Below are positions 15,288 to 23,923 of a stretch of 39,047 nt of DNA, piece by piece. A program made the position numbers and the translations under genes. Each line of letters begins with the position of its first letter. Positions within the stretch are counted from its first letter, which is position 1. The DNA is from Opitutales bacterium (GTDB taxonomy: Bacteria; Verrucomicrobiota; Verrucomicrobiia; Opitutales; UBA2995): the NCBI GenBank assembly GCA_022824405.1, contig JAJDZZ010000061.1:1-39047 (forward strand), read 5' to 3'. Under the pieces are notes generated by a model. The model saw nothing but the letters and a program-made list of their open reading frames with translations, ran no database searches and was not told where the DNA came from.

Positions 15288-18127
15288 TACTCGACGTATA
15301 GGAATTCATTGGAGTTAAACAGGACCAAACAAAATCCGGCCAGCGCCCGGGTCTCCGGACCTACATCCCAAGGCTTCAGATCCGGGACGAAGGTCCGGTC
15401 GTACACATCCAGGTACTCTGACCAGGAGCTTTTTATGCCGGTTTGTTCGTGGACCATGGAACGTTCCACCGTTGCAGGATAACTTACAGGCATAATTGGA
15501 TTCTTTTTTTGTTCCCCGGTTTGTTTTTTTACAAATTCGAGAGCCCTGTGAATCTCAGCCTCACTCGCAGAGCGGCCATAGACCAATTCGTAGGCATGAG
15601 TTATACGCTTCCGGCCATCTTTTGAATAAGCTTCCAGACGTTTCGCCAGAGCCAGGGAACGATCGTGGGGTTGTTGTCCATTCAACAGAGAAAAAACCTG
15701 CGGAGTCACCGTCGTTGAATCACGGCGTTCGCAGCTAAGGTCAGAACTGGGCTTGTTGAATACTTCAAAAAATGGATTGGACAGGCCGCGCATCCGAAAG
15801 GCGTAAAGTGAACGACGATGACGGTCCTCGGGTTCAGGTGAGGGTTGGTAGGCGGGACCTACACCCACCTGCAAGTAACGGGGCTGCATGGCGGCTTCCA
15901 AATTGATTTCCGGAAAAACGGGAGTTCCGCCCAGCTTTGGATTCAGTTCACCGGAAATTGCCAGCATGGCATCCCGCATTTCTTCCGCATGCAGTCGTCG
16001 AACAGGATATGCGGCCAACAAAATTCCATTGGGGTCGGCGATTGACAAAGAGTCCGGGTGGGGATGTCTGGCCGAGCGTCGATAAACTTTACTGCTGACA
16101 ATAAAGCGATGTAACTTCTTGAGGGACCAACCATTCTCGAGAAACCAGTTTGCAAGGTAATCCAGCAACTCAGGGTGTGAAGGATTTCCGCCTGTGTAAC
16201 CAAAATTGTTCGGCGTACTAACAAGTCCTTTTCCGGCAAAATGCTGCTGCCATATTCGATTCACGATTACACGGGCAGTCAGTGGATTTCGGGGATCTGC
16301 AATCCAACGGGCCAAAGCAATTCTTGGCGACGCACTATCGGCCGTGAATTCGAACCGATGCCCTGCCAGCGTTTCCACACAAGAAATCACCCCAGGGTAA
16401 ACTCTTTCACCAGGTGCATCCAACTCCCCGCCGCTGAGTATATGAATGGGTTCATTGTCGAGTCCCGTAGACTCCGTTGGAATCGGATTGCGTTGGTTGC
16501 TGGAGAAATAATCGTTGGGCGGTCCAGTATAAACCGTAAAGGCAACTGGTTCGAAGCGCTCCAAATATCGAGTAAAGTGGTTCCTCCGATCATTCAGAAC
16601 AGACGCATAGGTAATTTGATCAACCGTAAATCCGTAGTTCTTTGGCGGTCGCTTGTCCTCGGAAAAATCTTTTTCAATTACTTTGGACGGATTCTTATCT
16701 TCACTCCCTTGAAACTCGAATTGGAAATCGTCGTAACCCCGTTCAACCAGCCAATCGACCAGAGCATCGAACCTGACTCGATTCAGTTTGTCCATTTCAG
16801 TCTTTACCCTGTTCAGCTCGCGCTCAATTCGTTCTCGCTCGGCAGCGCCGTCCGGAATTACTTCCCCCGGTAAAAAAGGAGCGGCGACCTCTGCCTGATT
16901 CATTTCCTCGAATACAGCCATAAAGGAATAATAATCCCTTGTCGGGACAGGATCGAATTTGTGGTCATGACACTTGGCACACCGCAAGGGTTGGGCCAAA
17001 AATGTTTCACCCACGTGGTTTACAACGTCGTCGAGGAACTGCTGCCGAACCAGCGCCGCCACCGTCATATTGGTCTTTTCCCACGGACCCATGCGAAGAA
17101 ATCCCACCGCAATTGCTCCTTCAGCATCGTCCGGTTTCAATTCATCGCCGGCAATCTGCTCCAGGATAAACCGGTCGTAGGGCTTATCCGAATTAAAACT
17201 TCGCACTACGTAATCCCTGTAGCGCCAAACACCTGAACGCTCGAAGTCATTCGAACCTCCACTCGTGTCCGCGTAGCGTGTCACATCCAACCAATATTGC
17301 GCTTGTCGCTCACCATAGTGAGGACTCGCCAGCAAACGATCGACCAAATTTGCATATGCCGATTCGGAGTCCCGATCCCACTCGCGCATGAATTGCTCAA
17401 TCTCCTCCGGTGAGGGAGGTATACCAATCAAATCAAAAGTCACGCGACGGATCAAAATCCCAGGGTCTGCCTGGGGAGCCGAATCAACCCCCTTGGATTG
17501 AAGTTCTGCATCAATAAAATAGTCAACTGGATGCCCTGAAAAAGAAGGGGTTGTTGTATTGATGGCCTTATAAGCCCATAGATTTTCCGGCTTATACCGG
17601 CGAAGATTCCATACATCGGACAGCCCTCCGGATGTTTTCACAATGAGTCCGTCATCCGTGACCAAGCGATCGGCTTCCGCGGATTTTATTGCCATTTGCG
17701 TTTCCTCATCCGGCCAAGGAGCTCCGACATCGATCCAATCGCGCAAGGTCATGATTTCCTCCTGTGTCAGACGATCGTTCTCCTTGGGCGGCATTTCATA
17801 ATCGGGATCCTTCCATTGAACTGCCGTCATCATGAAACTGGCCTCCGCATCCCCGGGGACCAACACATCATCGAAACCGTCCCCACCCAGAAGCATGTCC
17901 TCCAAAGTGTGCAGGATCAAACCGCCTTCGATTTCCTCGGGATCGTCCCCGTGACAGGGGAAACATTTTTCCGACAAAATCGGTTTTACCTTAAGTGTAA
18001 AAAGCCGGTCGTGCGCGGATTCTGCCATGAGCCGATTGCTCCCGGCGGCCAGAGCAAACGAACAAAGGATCAAGCAGGCCAAGCAAGACGCTCCGAATGG
18101 CGAACTTATGTACTTTTGAGCGCTCAT
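15287..18127 (-). CDS. Planctomycete-type cytochrome PSCyt1-DUF1549-DUF1553 protein
   Basis: 946 residues. Signal peptide (CLACLILCSFALAAG), then a heme-binding PSCyt1 domain with CFPCH (Cys55, Cys58, His59) that also keeps the EMPPKENDRLTQEE stretch. DUF1549 (about 200-410) contains a second heme-type motif, CAKCHDHKFDPVPTRDYY, and the C-terminal DUF1553 (about 600-900) has ARVIVNRIWQQHFGKGL-like and SLLNGQ segments. The protein is exported and presumably redox-active; its substrate is unknown. The ATG at 18127 is chosen; a TTG four codons earlier at 18139 has a weak GGAT upstream. It forms a coupled pair with the DUF1501 gene. An inverted repeat at 18216-18233 lies about 90 bp upstream. Confidence 0.93.
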   Translation of the reverse strand: MSAQKYISSPFGASCLACLILCSFALAAGSNRLMAESAHDRLFTLKVKPILSEKCFPCHGDDPEEIEGGLILHTLEDMLLGGDGFDDVLVPGDAEASFMMTAVQWKDPDYEMPPKENDRLTQEEIMTLRDWIDVGAPWPDEETQMAIKSAEADRLVTDDGLIVKTSGGLSDVWNLRRYKPENLWAYKAINTTTPSFSGHPVDYFIDAELQSKGVDSAPQADPGILIRRVTFDLIGIPPSPEEIEQFMREWDRDSESAYANLVDRLLASPHYGERQAQYWLDVTRYADTSGGSNDFERSGVWRYRDYVVRSFNSDKPYDRFILEQIAGDELKPDDAEGAIAVGFLRMGPWEKTNMTVAALVRQQFLDDVVNHVGETFLAQPLRCAKCHDHKFDPVPTRDYYSFMAVFEEMNQAEVAAPFLPGEVIPDGAAERERIERELNRVKTEMDKLNRVRFDALVDWLVERGYDDFQFEFQGSEDKNPSKVIEKDFSEDKRPPKNYGFTVDQITYASVLNDRRNHFTRYLERFEPVAFTVYTGPPNDYFSSNQRNPIPTESTGLDNEPIHILSGGELDAPGERVYPGVISCVETLAGHRFEFTADSASPRIALARWIADPRNPLTARVIVNRIWQQHFAGKGLVSTPNNFGYTGGNPSHPELLDYLANWFLENGWSLKKLHRFIVSSKVYRRSARHPHPDSLSIADPNGILLAAYPVRRLHAEEMRDAMLAISGELNPKLGGTPVFPEINLEAAMQPRYLQVGVGPAYQPSPEPEDRHRRSLYAFRMRGLSNPFFEVFNKPSSDLSCERRDSTTVTPQVFSLLNGQQPHDRSLALAKRLEAYSKDGRKRITHAYELVYGRSASEAEIHRALEFVKKQTGEQKKNPIMPVSYPATVERSMVHEQTGIKSSWSEYLDVYDRTFVPDLKPWDVGPETRALAGFCLVLFNSNEFLYVE

Positions 18128-18215
18128 TGGGGAACCCAATTCTTATCCGAACGTCACTGGGATCATGGCTGTTAATTTGTCGAAAATCGTCTTTTTTGCC
18201 CACTTAGTCCTATTT

Positions 18216-18233
18216 GCCAATACAGATATTGGC
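18216..18233. promoter_or_regulatory. 7-bp inverted repeat upstream of the PSCyt-DUF1501 pair
   Basis: GCCAATA-CAGA-TATTGGC, a perfect 7-base dyad with a 4-base spacer, about 89 bp upstream of the PSCyt start and in A+T-rich DNA. It could be an operator or a small hairpin. It is not the same half-site as the GntR dyad at 13724-13754. The rest of the 205 bp gap (18140-18344) shows nothing else I can name. Confidence 0.3.
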
Positions 18234-18344
18234 CAGTCCTTTTATCGAGAATTCCTTCTCCCGGCCGGTCGGCCAGGCGCTGGATTCCCTATATTGACAA
18301 GATTCTGTTTCAGGCGGTTGATCATCGGACTGGTTGATTTACAG

Positions 18345-19412
18345 TTATTCGTAGGCCCTTCGGTTCAGGTAGTTTTGTTTCATGGTTTCATCTACTTCGA
18401 AGCGCTTCATAAAACCATATTGAGCGCCCACATGGTGACAAAGGCCCCAACCCAATCCTGTTAATGGGCCATCGTCATGATGGGGTGTCCGGTACAGACC
18501 ATTCCCTTCAGGTGCATTTTTGATGTAAGCCATGATTTCGAAATTGATACCGTCCGCGGCCCACTGAAGGGTATTCCGTTCGGGGCCATCGGTCGTCAGC
18601 ATGGCCGCGATTCCCCCGTTATAATGCCAGACACAGACTTCGTGTCCGGAATTGGTTATTGGGTTGTATTCACAACGTGTATACGGTCCTTCCGGTTTAT
18701 CGGCGATGGCCAATCCCCACTTGGTTTCACGCCCGCCCATAAATAATTCCTCCCCCATGGGTTCTCCTTTGTAATAGAGGTAATATTTGTCTTTGAATGC
18801 CATAAGGCACGGATCGTGAACCTTGTGGCTATCGAAACTGCCCTTTTTCTCGACCAAAAATCGATTGTCGAATTCCCCTTCCCACTGACCGTCCTGCAAC
18901 GCTTCAAGTACGGGTCCATCAACCTTTAACCAGGGTCCATAAGGGCTATCTGAAACTGCCACCGAAATATGTTCAAAGGATCGTCGCAGGTAAGGTGATT
19001 TGACAACCTGGTAAACGAGATAATATTTCCCATTGTGGGCCAGAACCTCCGGAGTAAAAACACTGCGGTCATCGTAGGATCCCGGTTCGCCTCTGCCAAC
19101 CGCCAACCCTTCCTCTTTCCAATGCCAGCCGTCCGCACTGGTCGCATGCCAAACATCGCAGAGGTCCCAGGGAAAAGTTTTGGCATCCGGAACGCCAGAG
19201 CCGAAACCAACACTGACTCCCGTCGACCTGCTATACCAGACATGATACAAACCATCGACTTTGATGACAGCGCTCGGGTCCCGTCGCACCATCCCCTTTT
19301 CTTTGACTGAAAGGTCGCCGGTAATTTCGCGCTCACGGATCACACAGTACCACTCCGGGCCTTTATCATAGTTTTTGGCACGGAGGCTGGCTGCGCTCAG
19401 TTTCCGGCTCAT
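18345..19412 (-). CDS. GH117-family glycoside hydrolase (3,6-anhydro-L-galactosidase family)
   Basis: 355 residues forming a five-bladed propeller. Family-typical blocks run through the chain: [18 protein letters not shown] (Asp45), [19 protein letters not shown] (Asp114-Asp115), [10 protein letters not shown] (Asp200), [22 protein letters not shown] and [18 protein letters not shown] (His257, His263). Characterised GH117 enzymes remove terminal 3,6-anhydro-L-galactose from neoagaro-oligosaccharides; some clades have no known substrate. No signal peptide is visible, so it probably acts in the cytoplasm on imported oligosaccharides. The ATG at 19412 is chosen; a TTG eight codons upstream at 19436 is an alternative. 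It is the last gene of the leftward 30964-18345 set. I recognised the family from memory of its conserved blocks; the exact clade and substrate are open. Confidence 0.85.
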   Translation of the reverse strand: MSRKLSAASLRAKNYDKGPEWYCVIREREITGDLSVKEKGMVRRDPSAVIKVDGLYHVWYSRSTGVSVGFGSGVPDAKTFPWDLCDVWHATSADGWHWKEEGLAVGRGEPGSYDDRSVFTPEVLAHNGKYYLVYQVVKSPYLRRSFEHISVAVSDSPYGPWLKVDGPVLEALQDGQWEGEFDNRFLVEKKGSFDSHKVHDPCLMAFKDKYYLYYKGEPMGEELFMGGRETKWGLAIADKPEGPYTRCEYNPITNSGHEVCVWHYNGGIAAMLTTDGPERNTLQWAADGINFEIMAYIKNAPEGNGLYRTPHHDDGPLTGLGWGLCHHVGAQYGFMKRFEVDETMKQNYLNRRAYE

Positions 19413-19528
19413 TCGATTTTTGGGGATTTCAGACAATTTGTTTGGGTTGTTTCTTTAACATTCCAACAAGTTGGTTGCACTATGGGTTGATGCGTAATAG
19501 GTAATAGAATCGATCGGTTCTCAAATAT

Positions 19529-21046
19529 TCAGCCTGATAATCGGGAGATAATGTCCTGAACCCGGCCCCATACCGCCCATAATCCAAAAGCGAGCAGAAC
19601 GAGAGCCGAGACCCATAATCCGAGGTCGGAAATCCTGGATGACCGTATTGCCGCAATCTTGTGTTTGCTTCTATAATAGAGCGCCGCGAAGGCTAAAAGC
19701 GGAAGCATCAAAGTATTCACAAACCCCGACAACAGTATCATGGCGATAGGCGAGGAGTATCCCAAGTATACGGCACAGCTCATTACGGGAAGAAGGAAAG
19801 AGAGGTTCTTTCGAAGCCTGTTCGTGTTAAACGTCCAATTCCTCTCACGTTGAAAAATCCTGAAGATGTCCGTGTAAGCCAGCGCGCCATTTGCGTTGCC
19901 AACAAAGAAAGTGGAGTACAAGACCGCTACTGCTCCGAATAAAAACAAGTATTTGGAAGAGCTTCCGAACACCGGTTCGAACATTGCGGCAAGGGTACGA
20001 ATGAGATCGGCATTGCCCGGTTGTATATCAACCCGATTCAATACCGCTGCCCCGAGAATGTAAAACATGAGAGTCGACAAGGTATATACCACCATGGAGG
20101 CCCAAGCATCGTATTTCATTATACGCAACCAGCCATTCGCTCTCCTGTACCAAGCCGCTGTTTCTTCCCTTGGTCCGGTGTATTTGGCATAACCCTTTTC
20201 AAGGCACCAGTAAGGGTAGAATATCAATTCACCGGCGGACATGCCAATCATCCCAAATGCCGCAAGGGCAACAAGCATGGGATCAATCCCGTTCCGATCT
20301 CCTGGCGGCAACCGAAACATGAACCCCTGCTTCAAATCGGCAAAAGACAAGGCCCACTCGGAATTCATTTGCAGCATCAAGACGTTGTAGAGGGTCAACA
20401 AGGTGAAGCTCCCCACCAAAAACATAACCGTCTTTTCAATCAGGCCATAGCCCCCTCGATAAAGCAGAAAGGCGGTAATCAGTGAGACAATCACGGCATA
20501 AATTTTGACATCTATAGGTTCCTTCAAGGCCGCTTCCGGAATATCGGAATTCGTATGGGTATCCTGGATACCGCTTTCATCGGCGCCAGCGCCTTCCAAC
20601 ATTCCCAAATACTCAAACTTGGCCTTCACCCGGGCATCCGCTGCCTCATTAAAAGCTTCGCCTTTCTCCGTAATGGATTGGGTCATACCGACGGCTTGCC
20701 CTATGGCCCCTACCATACCCCCCGATTGCCCCAAACCTATAATTAAGACAGCTAGCCAAAACCAAATAATCCAATGCATTCCGCCGAGTTTGAAGCCAGG
20801 CAAGGTAGACAACCCTTCAAGTGTTGTCCGTCCGGTCAAAACCGTGTAACGGCCGATTTCCAATTGGGTAAATACTTTTATTACGCAACCGATGATAATT
20901 AACCACATCAGCCAAAAGCCGCAAGCGGCTCCCATGAGGGTAGTCGCGATCAGTTCCCCTGAACCCACAATAGAACCTGCGATAATCAGACCCGGTCCAA
21001 GTTCCTTCAGGATCTCAATAAAGTTTGTTGGGGCATCTCGGGTCAT
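19529..21046 (-). CDS. Nramp-like membrane transporter lacking canonical metal motifs
   Basis: 505 residues with about 11 membrane segments. The first helix reads LGPGLIIAGSIVGSGELIATT. Classical Nramp proteins have DPGN at this spot, but here it is GSGE. The sixth-helix region reads FGMIGMSAGELIFYPYWCL, where the classical Met-x-x-His pattern is also missing. A soluble loop of about 55 residues (roughly 125-180) separates helices 3 and 4. It belongs to the Nramp/LeuT-fold group, but the metal ligands of Mn/Fe transporters are not conserved, so the cargo may be another metal (Mg2+ would suit the Mg-dependent neighbours) or an organic acid. It starts 14 nt after the RraA-like gene stop and is clearly co-transcribed with it. 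Weak Shine-Dalgarno (GGA). Confidence 0.8.
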   Translation of the reverse strand: MTRDAPTNFIEILKELGPGLIIAGSIVGSGELIATTLMGAACGFWLMWLIIIGCVIKVFTQLEIGRYTVLTGRTTLEGLSTLPGFKLGGMHWIIWFWLAVLIIGLGQSGGMVGAIGQAVGMTQSITEKGEAFNEAADARVKAKFEYLGMLEGAGADESGIQDTHTNSDIPEAALKEPIDVKIYAVIVSLITAFLLYRGGYGLIEKTVMFLVGSFTLLTLYNVLMLQMNSEWALSFADLKQGFMFRLPPGDRNGIDPMLVALAAFGMIGMSAGELIFYPYWCLEKGYAKYTGPREETAAWYRRANGWLRIMKYDAWASMVVYTLSTLMFYILGAAVLNRVDIQPGNADLIRTLAAMFEPVFGSSSKYLFLFGAVAVLYSTFFVGNANGALAYTDIFRIFQRERNWTFNTNRLRKNLSFLLPVMSCAVYLGYSSPIAMILLSGFVNTLMLPLLAFAALYYRSKHKIAAIRSSRISDLGLWVSALVLLAFGLWAVWGRVQDIISRLSG

Positions 21047-21060
21047 GGATCCAGTTCTTT

Positions 21061-21750
21061 TTAAAATTTCCCACCTCTGAGAACCACCTCAGCCGGAGAT
21101 AAGCCGGAAGCAATGATTTGCCGCCAACTCCGCTCGGCACGATTGCGGTCTTCTGCCCTAAGCAACACCTCCTCCGCGATAGCTCTGGGAACCACCACGA
21201 TGCCATCCATATCGGCAAAAACCAAATCGCCTGGAACCACCTCCGTTCGACCTATTCTTACGGGTTGCTGCCACCCTGAAATATTAAATCGATCAGCCAT
21301 GGAAGCCGGTGTCCGGTAGCGACTCCAGACCTTGAAACCCGTCTCGATGATGCGAACCACATCGCGCACCCCACCATCCACAATGGCCCCGACACAGCCT
21401 TGCATCATGGACGCCGCAGTCATCATTTCTCCGTAATGGGCTGTTCCTTCGTCCTTGCAGGTATCCCAAACAACCAGGCTGCCGGGATAAAGGGCATCGA
21501 TCATGGCCGCTCTTTGGTCGTGTGCGTCCTCCGGTTCCGGCAAGTGAGTCGGGGTCCCTTTAATGGTGAAAGCAAATCCCGCGACCTTTGTACCGTCCAC
21601 CAAGGGAAGTAAATTCGAAGGAAGGGCCTGCTCTCGCATGCCATGCTCTTCATGCAAAATATCGACCACGACCGCCGTATAGATCGCATGGTAGCGCTCC
21701 AGTATTTCATCATCCTGCAACTCGATATTTTTACTCACCTCCTTATCCAT
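21061..21750 (-). CDS. RraA-family aldolase/decarboxylase-like protein, cytoplasmic copy
   Basis: 229 residues from the ATG at 21750. Family features: the GEMMTAAS segment and the signature GAIVDGGVRDVVRI, with the Arg-Asp pair that binds substrate and Mg2+ in 4-hydroxy-4-methyl-2-oxoglutarate aldolases, then VVPGDLVFADMDGIVVVP. No signal peptide. The family cleaves or decarboxylates 2-keto acids, though true RraA proteins instead inhibit RNase E. Placed between a sugar-acid dehydratase-like gene and a transporter, an aldolase on the dehydratase product is likely. A textbook AAGGAGGTGA lies inside the frame at 21744-21735 with no ordinary start codon at the right distance, so the start is not fully certain. 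A longer frame back to 21852 would overlap the upstream gene. Confidence 0.85.
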   Translation of the reverse strand: MDKEVSKNIELQDDEILERYHAIYTAVVVDILHEEHGMREQALPSNLLPLVDGTKVAGFAFTIKGTPTHLPEPEDAHDQRAAMIDALYPGSLVVWDTCKDEGTAHYGEMMTAASMMQGCVGAIVDGGVRDVVRIIETGFKVWSRYRTPASMADRFNISGWQQPVRIGRTEVVPGDLVFADMDGIVVVPRAIAEEVLLRAEDRNRAERSWRQIIASGLSPAEVVLRGGKF

Positions 21751-21790
21751 ATATCGAAAAGTTTGCTTTCCCTGGCGCCCTGGAAATAAG

Positions 21791-22939
21791 TCAATACGGC
21801 CTATAAGGTTCCGTTTCGATCGGAGTGTAATCAGATGGAGGATATTTTCCAATTACCTCCTCATTCAGATCGGCACCCCATCCCGGTCCTTCAGGGGGGA
21901 TGCATCGACCGTCCTTTACCACAAGCGGTTGAGTCAGGACTTCATTGTAGAGATCCAGGAGGTCGATAAACAACTCCTGCATCAGACCATTGAGAATACA
22001 CATTTGCAGTTGCAAGCTCGCCACTGTTGAGATGGGACCATTGGAATTATGCGGCGACAGGGTAACATAGTAAGTCTCGGCCAAAGCAGCTATCTTCTTA
22101 AGTTCAGTCATGCCGCCCGCGTGACATATATCCGGCTGAATGATTCCTATTGAATTGGATTCGAGTAACTCGCGAAATCCCCAACGCGTGTACAATTGCT
22201 CTCCCGTGGCAACGGGTATCCGTACAGATTTCGCAAATTCAATCAATGTCTTTGCATTGTCCCAAGGAATCGGTTCCTCGATCCAGGCAATCCTGAATGG
22301 TTCCAACGCTTCAGCCACCCTTCTCGCGCTCCAGACGTTCAACTGGCCTCGAATATCAATACCGATTTCAACATCGGCACCTACTGCTTCCCTGATCGCC
22401 CGAACGCGCTCCACCCCAAGTCGAATCCGCTCCGGAGTCGCGATCTGAGGTCCATTGAACGGATACATCTTGAGGGCCCGAAAACCTTCCTCCACCACCT
22501 TTTTTGCACCCTCCGCATACGCTTCGGGAGTTTCATCCATATCCAACCAACCGTTGGCGTACAATTTAATGGTGTCATGACATTTTCCCCCCAACATTTC
22601 GTACACGGGCAATCCGGCGACTTTACCCTTGATATCCCAAAGCGCCAGATCGACGGCGCTGATAGCGCTGGTAGTTACCGGCCCACCCGTCCAAGTGACG
22701 CACCTGTAAAGCGAATTCCACAGGTGCTCAATCCGTAAGGGATCCTTTCCCATGAGGAATCGCTTGAAGGCCTCGATTTCGGCCTTCAATGCTTCGTCCT
22801 TGTATTGTAAACTGGCCTCGCCGGTTCCATGAATGCCGTTATCGGTTTCAATTACGACAAAGGTCCAATTCCAACTATAGCCACCGGGCCGACCCTTGCC
22901 CGCCGACATCTGAAGCACCTTTACATCGGTAATTTTCAT
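21791..22939 (-). CDS. Enolase-superfamily sugar-acid dehydratase-like enzyme, cytoplasmic copy
   Basis: 382 residues, mandelate-racemase/galactonate-dehydratase-like. Visible residues: Lys157 (ALKMYPF), metal ligands Asp195, Glu221 (WIEEP) and Glu247 (TGEQLY), and the Asp270-His297 dyad (QPDICHAGG; SPHNSNGP). Where D-galactonate dehydratase has Asp-Phe-His, this protein has Asp-Ile-Arg (195-197), so the general-acid His is absent and the substrate should differ. No signal peptide. It lies 14 nt downstream of the exported RraA gene and 40 nt upstream of the cytoplasmic one. It is clearly paralogous to the gene at 23924 (roughly two-thirds identical by eye in the aligned N-terminal part). Confidence 0.9.
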   Translation of the reverse strand: MKITDVKVLQMSAGKGRPGGYSWNWTFVVIETDNGIHGTGEASLQYKDEALKAEIEAFKRFLMGKDPLRIEHLWNSLYRCVTWTGGPVTTSAISAVDLALWDIKGKVAGLPVYEMLGGKCHDTIKLYANGWLDMDETPEAYAEGAKKVVEEGFRALKMYPFNGPQIATPERIRLGVERVRAIREAVGADVEIGIDIRGQLNVWSARRVAEALEPFRIAWIEEPIPWDNAKTLIEFAKSVRIPVATGEQLYTRWGFRELLESNSIGIIQPDICHAGGMTELKKIAALAETYYVTLSPHNSNGPISTVASLQLQMCILNGLMQELFIDLLDLYNEVLTQPLVVKDGRCIPPEGPGWGADLNEEVIGKYPPSDYTPIETEPYRPY

Positions 22940-22953
22940 TCAATTTTTCGGCG

Positions 22954-23895
22954 TTACCACGTCCGTTCTCTCAATAGTTCCCGAACCTGTTCCTCCGGCA
23001 CAGGCAACTCACCGATGTTATCGCGAAGCCATTGGGAAAAATCTTTTTCGATTGCATCGGACCAACGGCCGTCAATCTGACCGGGCGAGTAGACTCCGGC
23101 TTTCAGGCGCTCAAATCCAAAGGCGTCCCGAAGGCGGACAACCTCGGAGGTTTTGACTACTTTTTCGGCCAGGTGGGGCGGTATTACCATGACGCCTTCC
23201 CGCTTACCCAGGATTACGTCACCGGGAAATACGGTCACATTACCGATGTTGGTGGGAACATTAACGCCCATGATCATGGAAGCCCAGTAATAGCCGGGAT
23301 TCCAACCACGGACAAAGCCGTTGAAGCCTTCTATGGCTTCCAACTGTTCAAGGTCACGTACTTCCCCATTGAATAGCACCCCATTGCCAGACTTGGCAAA
23401 AATGGAATTACCCAGGTTGCCTCCAATGATGGGCCCCCCAATTTCCCGGTTGTAACAATCCGCAACATAGACATCCCCATCTTTCAGCATATCGATCGGC
23501 CAGGATACCTGACCGCCTACACGACCTTCCTTTTCCCCAATTTGGTTGGTGACCTCGTTCGCGACTTTCCTCAAGGGCATATAGATAACGGTCAAGGCAC
23601 GCCCGCACAAAACCTCTCCGGGATGTATGTGTTTCCAACCCCGCTCGAACTGGTAATCGTAGCCTTCATTTCTCAATACCGACCAAGCCTCTTCGATATT
23701 TACGGATTTCATCCTTTCAATAATACCATCCGGAACCTTAGGCCGCCCATCTGCGGTTCGTTCTCCCCTCCATTCCGGAGTGTACCGAATCAAGTCCTCC
23801 TTGGACATTTTCATCGGCATGGCGGAGCAGGTCAGACCAATCGACAGGATACAGGTGAATGTAAAAAACAAATGCAAAATAAAATTTCGTTTCAT
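22954..23895 (-). CDS. RraA-family protein with signal peptide, exported copy
   Basis: 313 residues. An N-terminal Sec signal (MKRNFILHLFFTFTCILSIG, ending near SAMP) is followed by an extension of about 60 residues and an RraA-like core. The core has SWPIDMLKDGDVYVADCYN, GGPIIGGNLGNSIFAKSG, the signature VLFNGEVRDLEQL with its Arg-Asp pair, and VFPGDVILGKREGVMVIPP. Exported members are known among Planctomycetes/Verrucomicrobia, but their role is not established. It sits 28 nt after an exported enolase-family enzyme and 14 nt before a cytoplasmic one. If it works as an aldolase on the product of the exported dehydratase, this step takes place outside the cytoplasm. Confidence 0.85.
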   Translation of the reverse strand: MKRNFILHLFFTFTCILSIGLTCSAMPMKMSKEDLIRYTPEWRGERTADGRPKVPDGIIERMKSVNIEEAWSVLRNEGYDYQFERGWKHIHPGEVLCGRALTVIYMPLRKVANEVTNQIGEKEGRVGGQVSWPIDMLKDGDVYVADCYNREIGGPIIGGNLGNSIFAKSGNGVLFNGEVRDLEQLEAIEGFNGFVRGWNPGYYWASMIMGVNVPTNIGNVTVFPGDVILGKREGVMVIPPHLAEKVVKTSEVVRLRDAFGFERLKAGVYSPGQIDGRWSDAIEKDFSQWLRDNIGELPVPEEQVRELLRERTW

Positions 23896-23923
23896 ATCTG
23901 AAGAAGAGGTTTAATTCACAACG

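Noticed and set aside
18263-18274. GGCCG-GT-CGGCC as terminator of the GH117 transcript
   Set aside because: Short arms with no T tract on the relevant strand; G/C-rich chance palindrome more likely.
19463-19474. Palindrome CCAAC-AA-GTTGG upstream of the GH117 gene
   Set aside because: Five-base arms are common by chance, and there is no second copy elsewhere in the locus.
19482-19493. 12-mer ATGGGTTGATGC also present inverted at 27421-27432
   Set aside because: Tens of 12-base matches are expected by chance in a 39 kb window, and the surrounding bases do not match.
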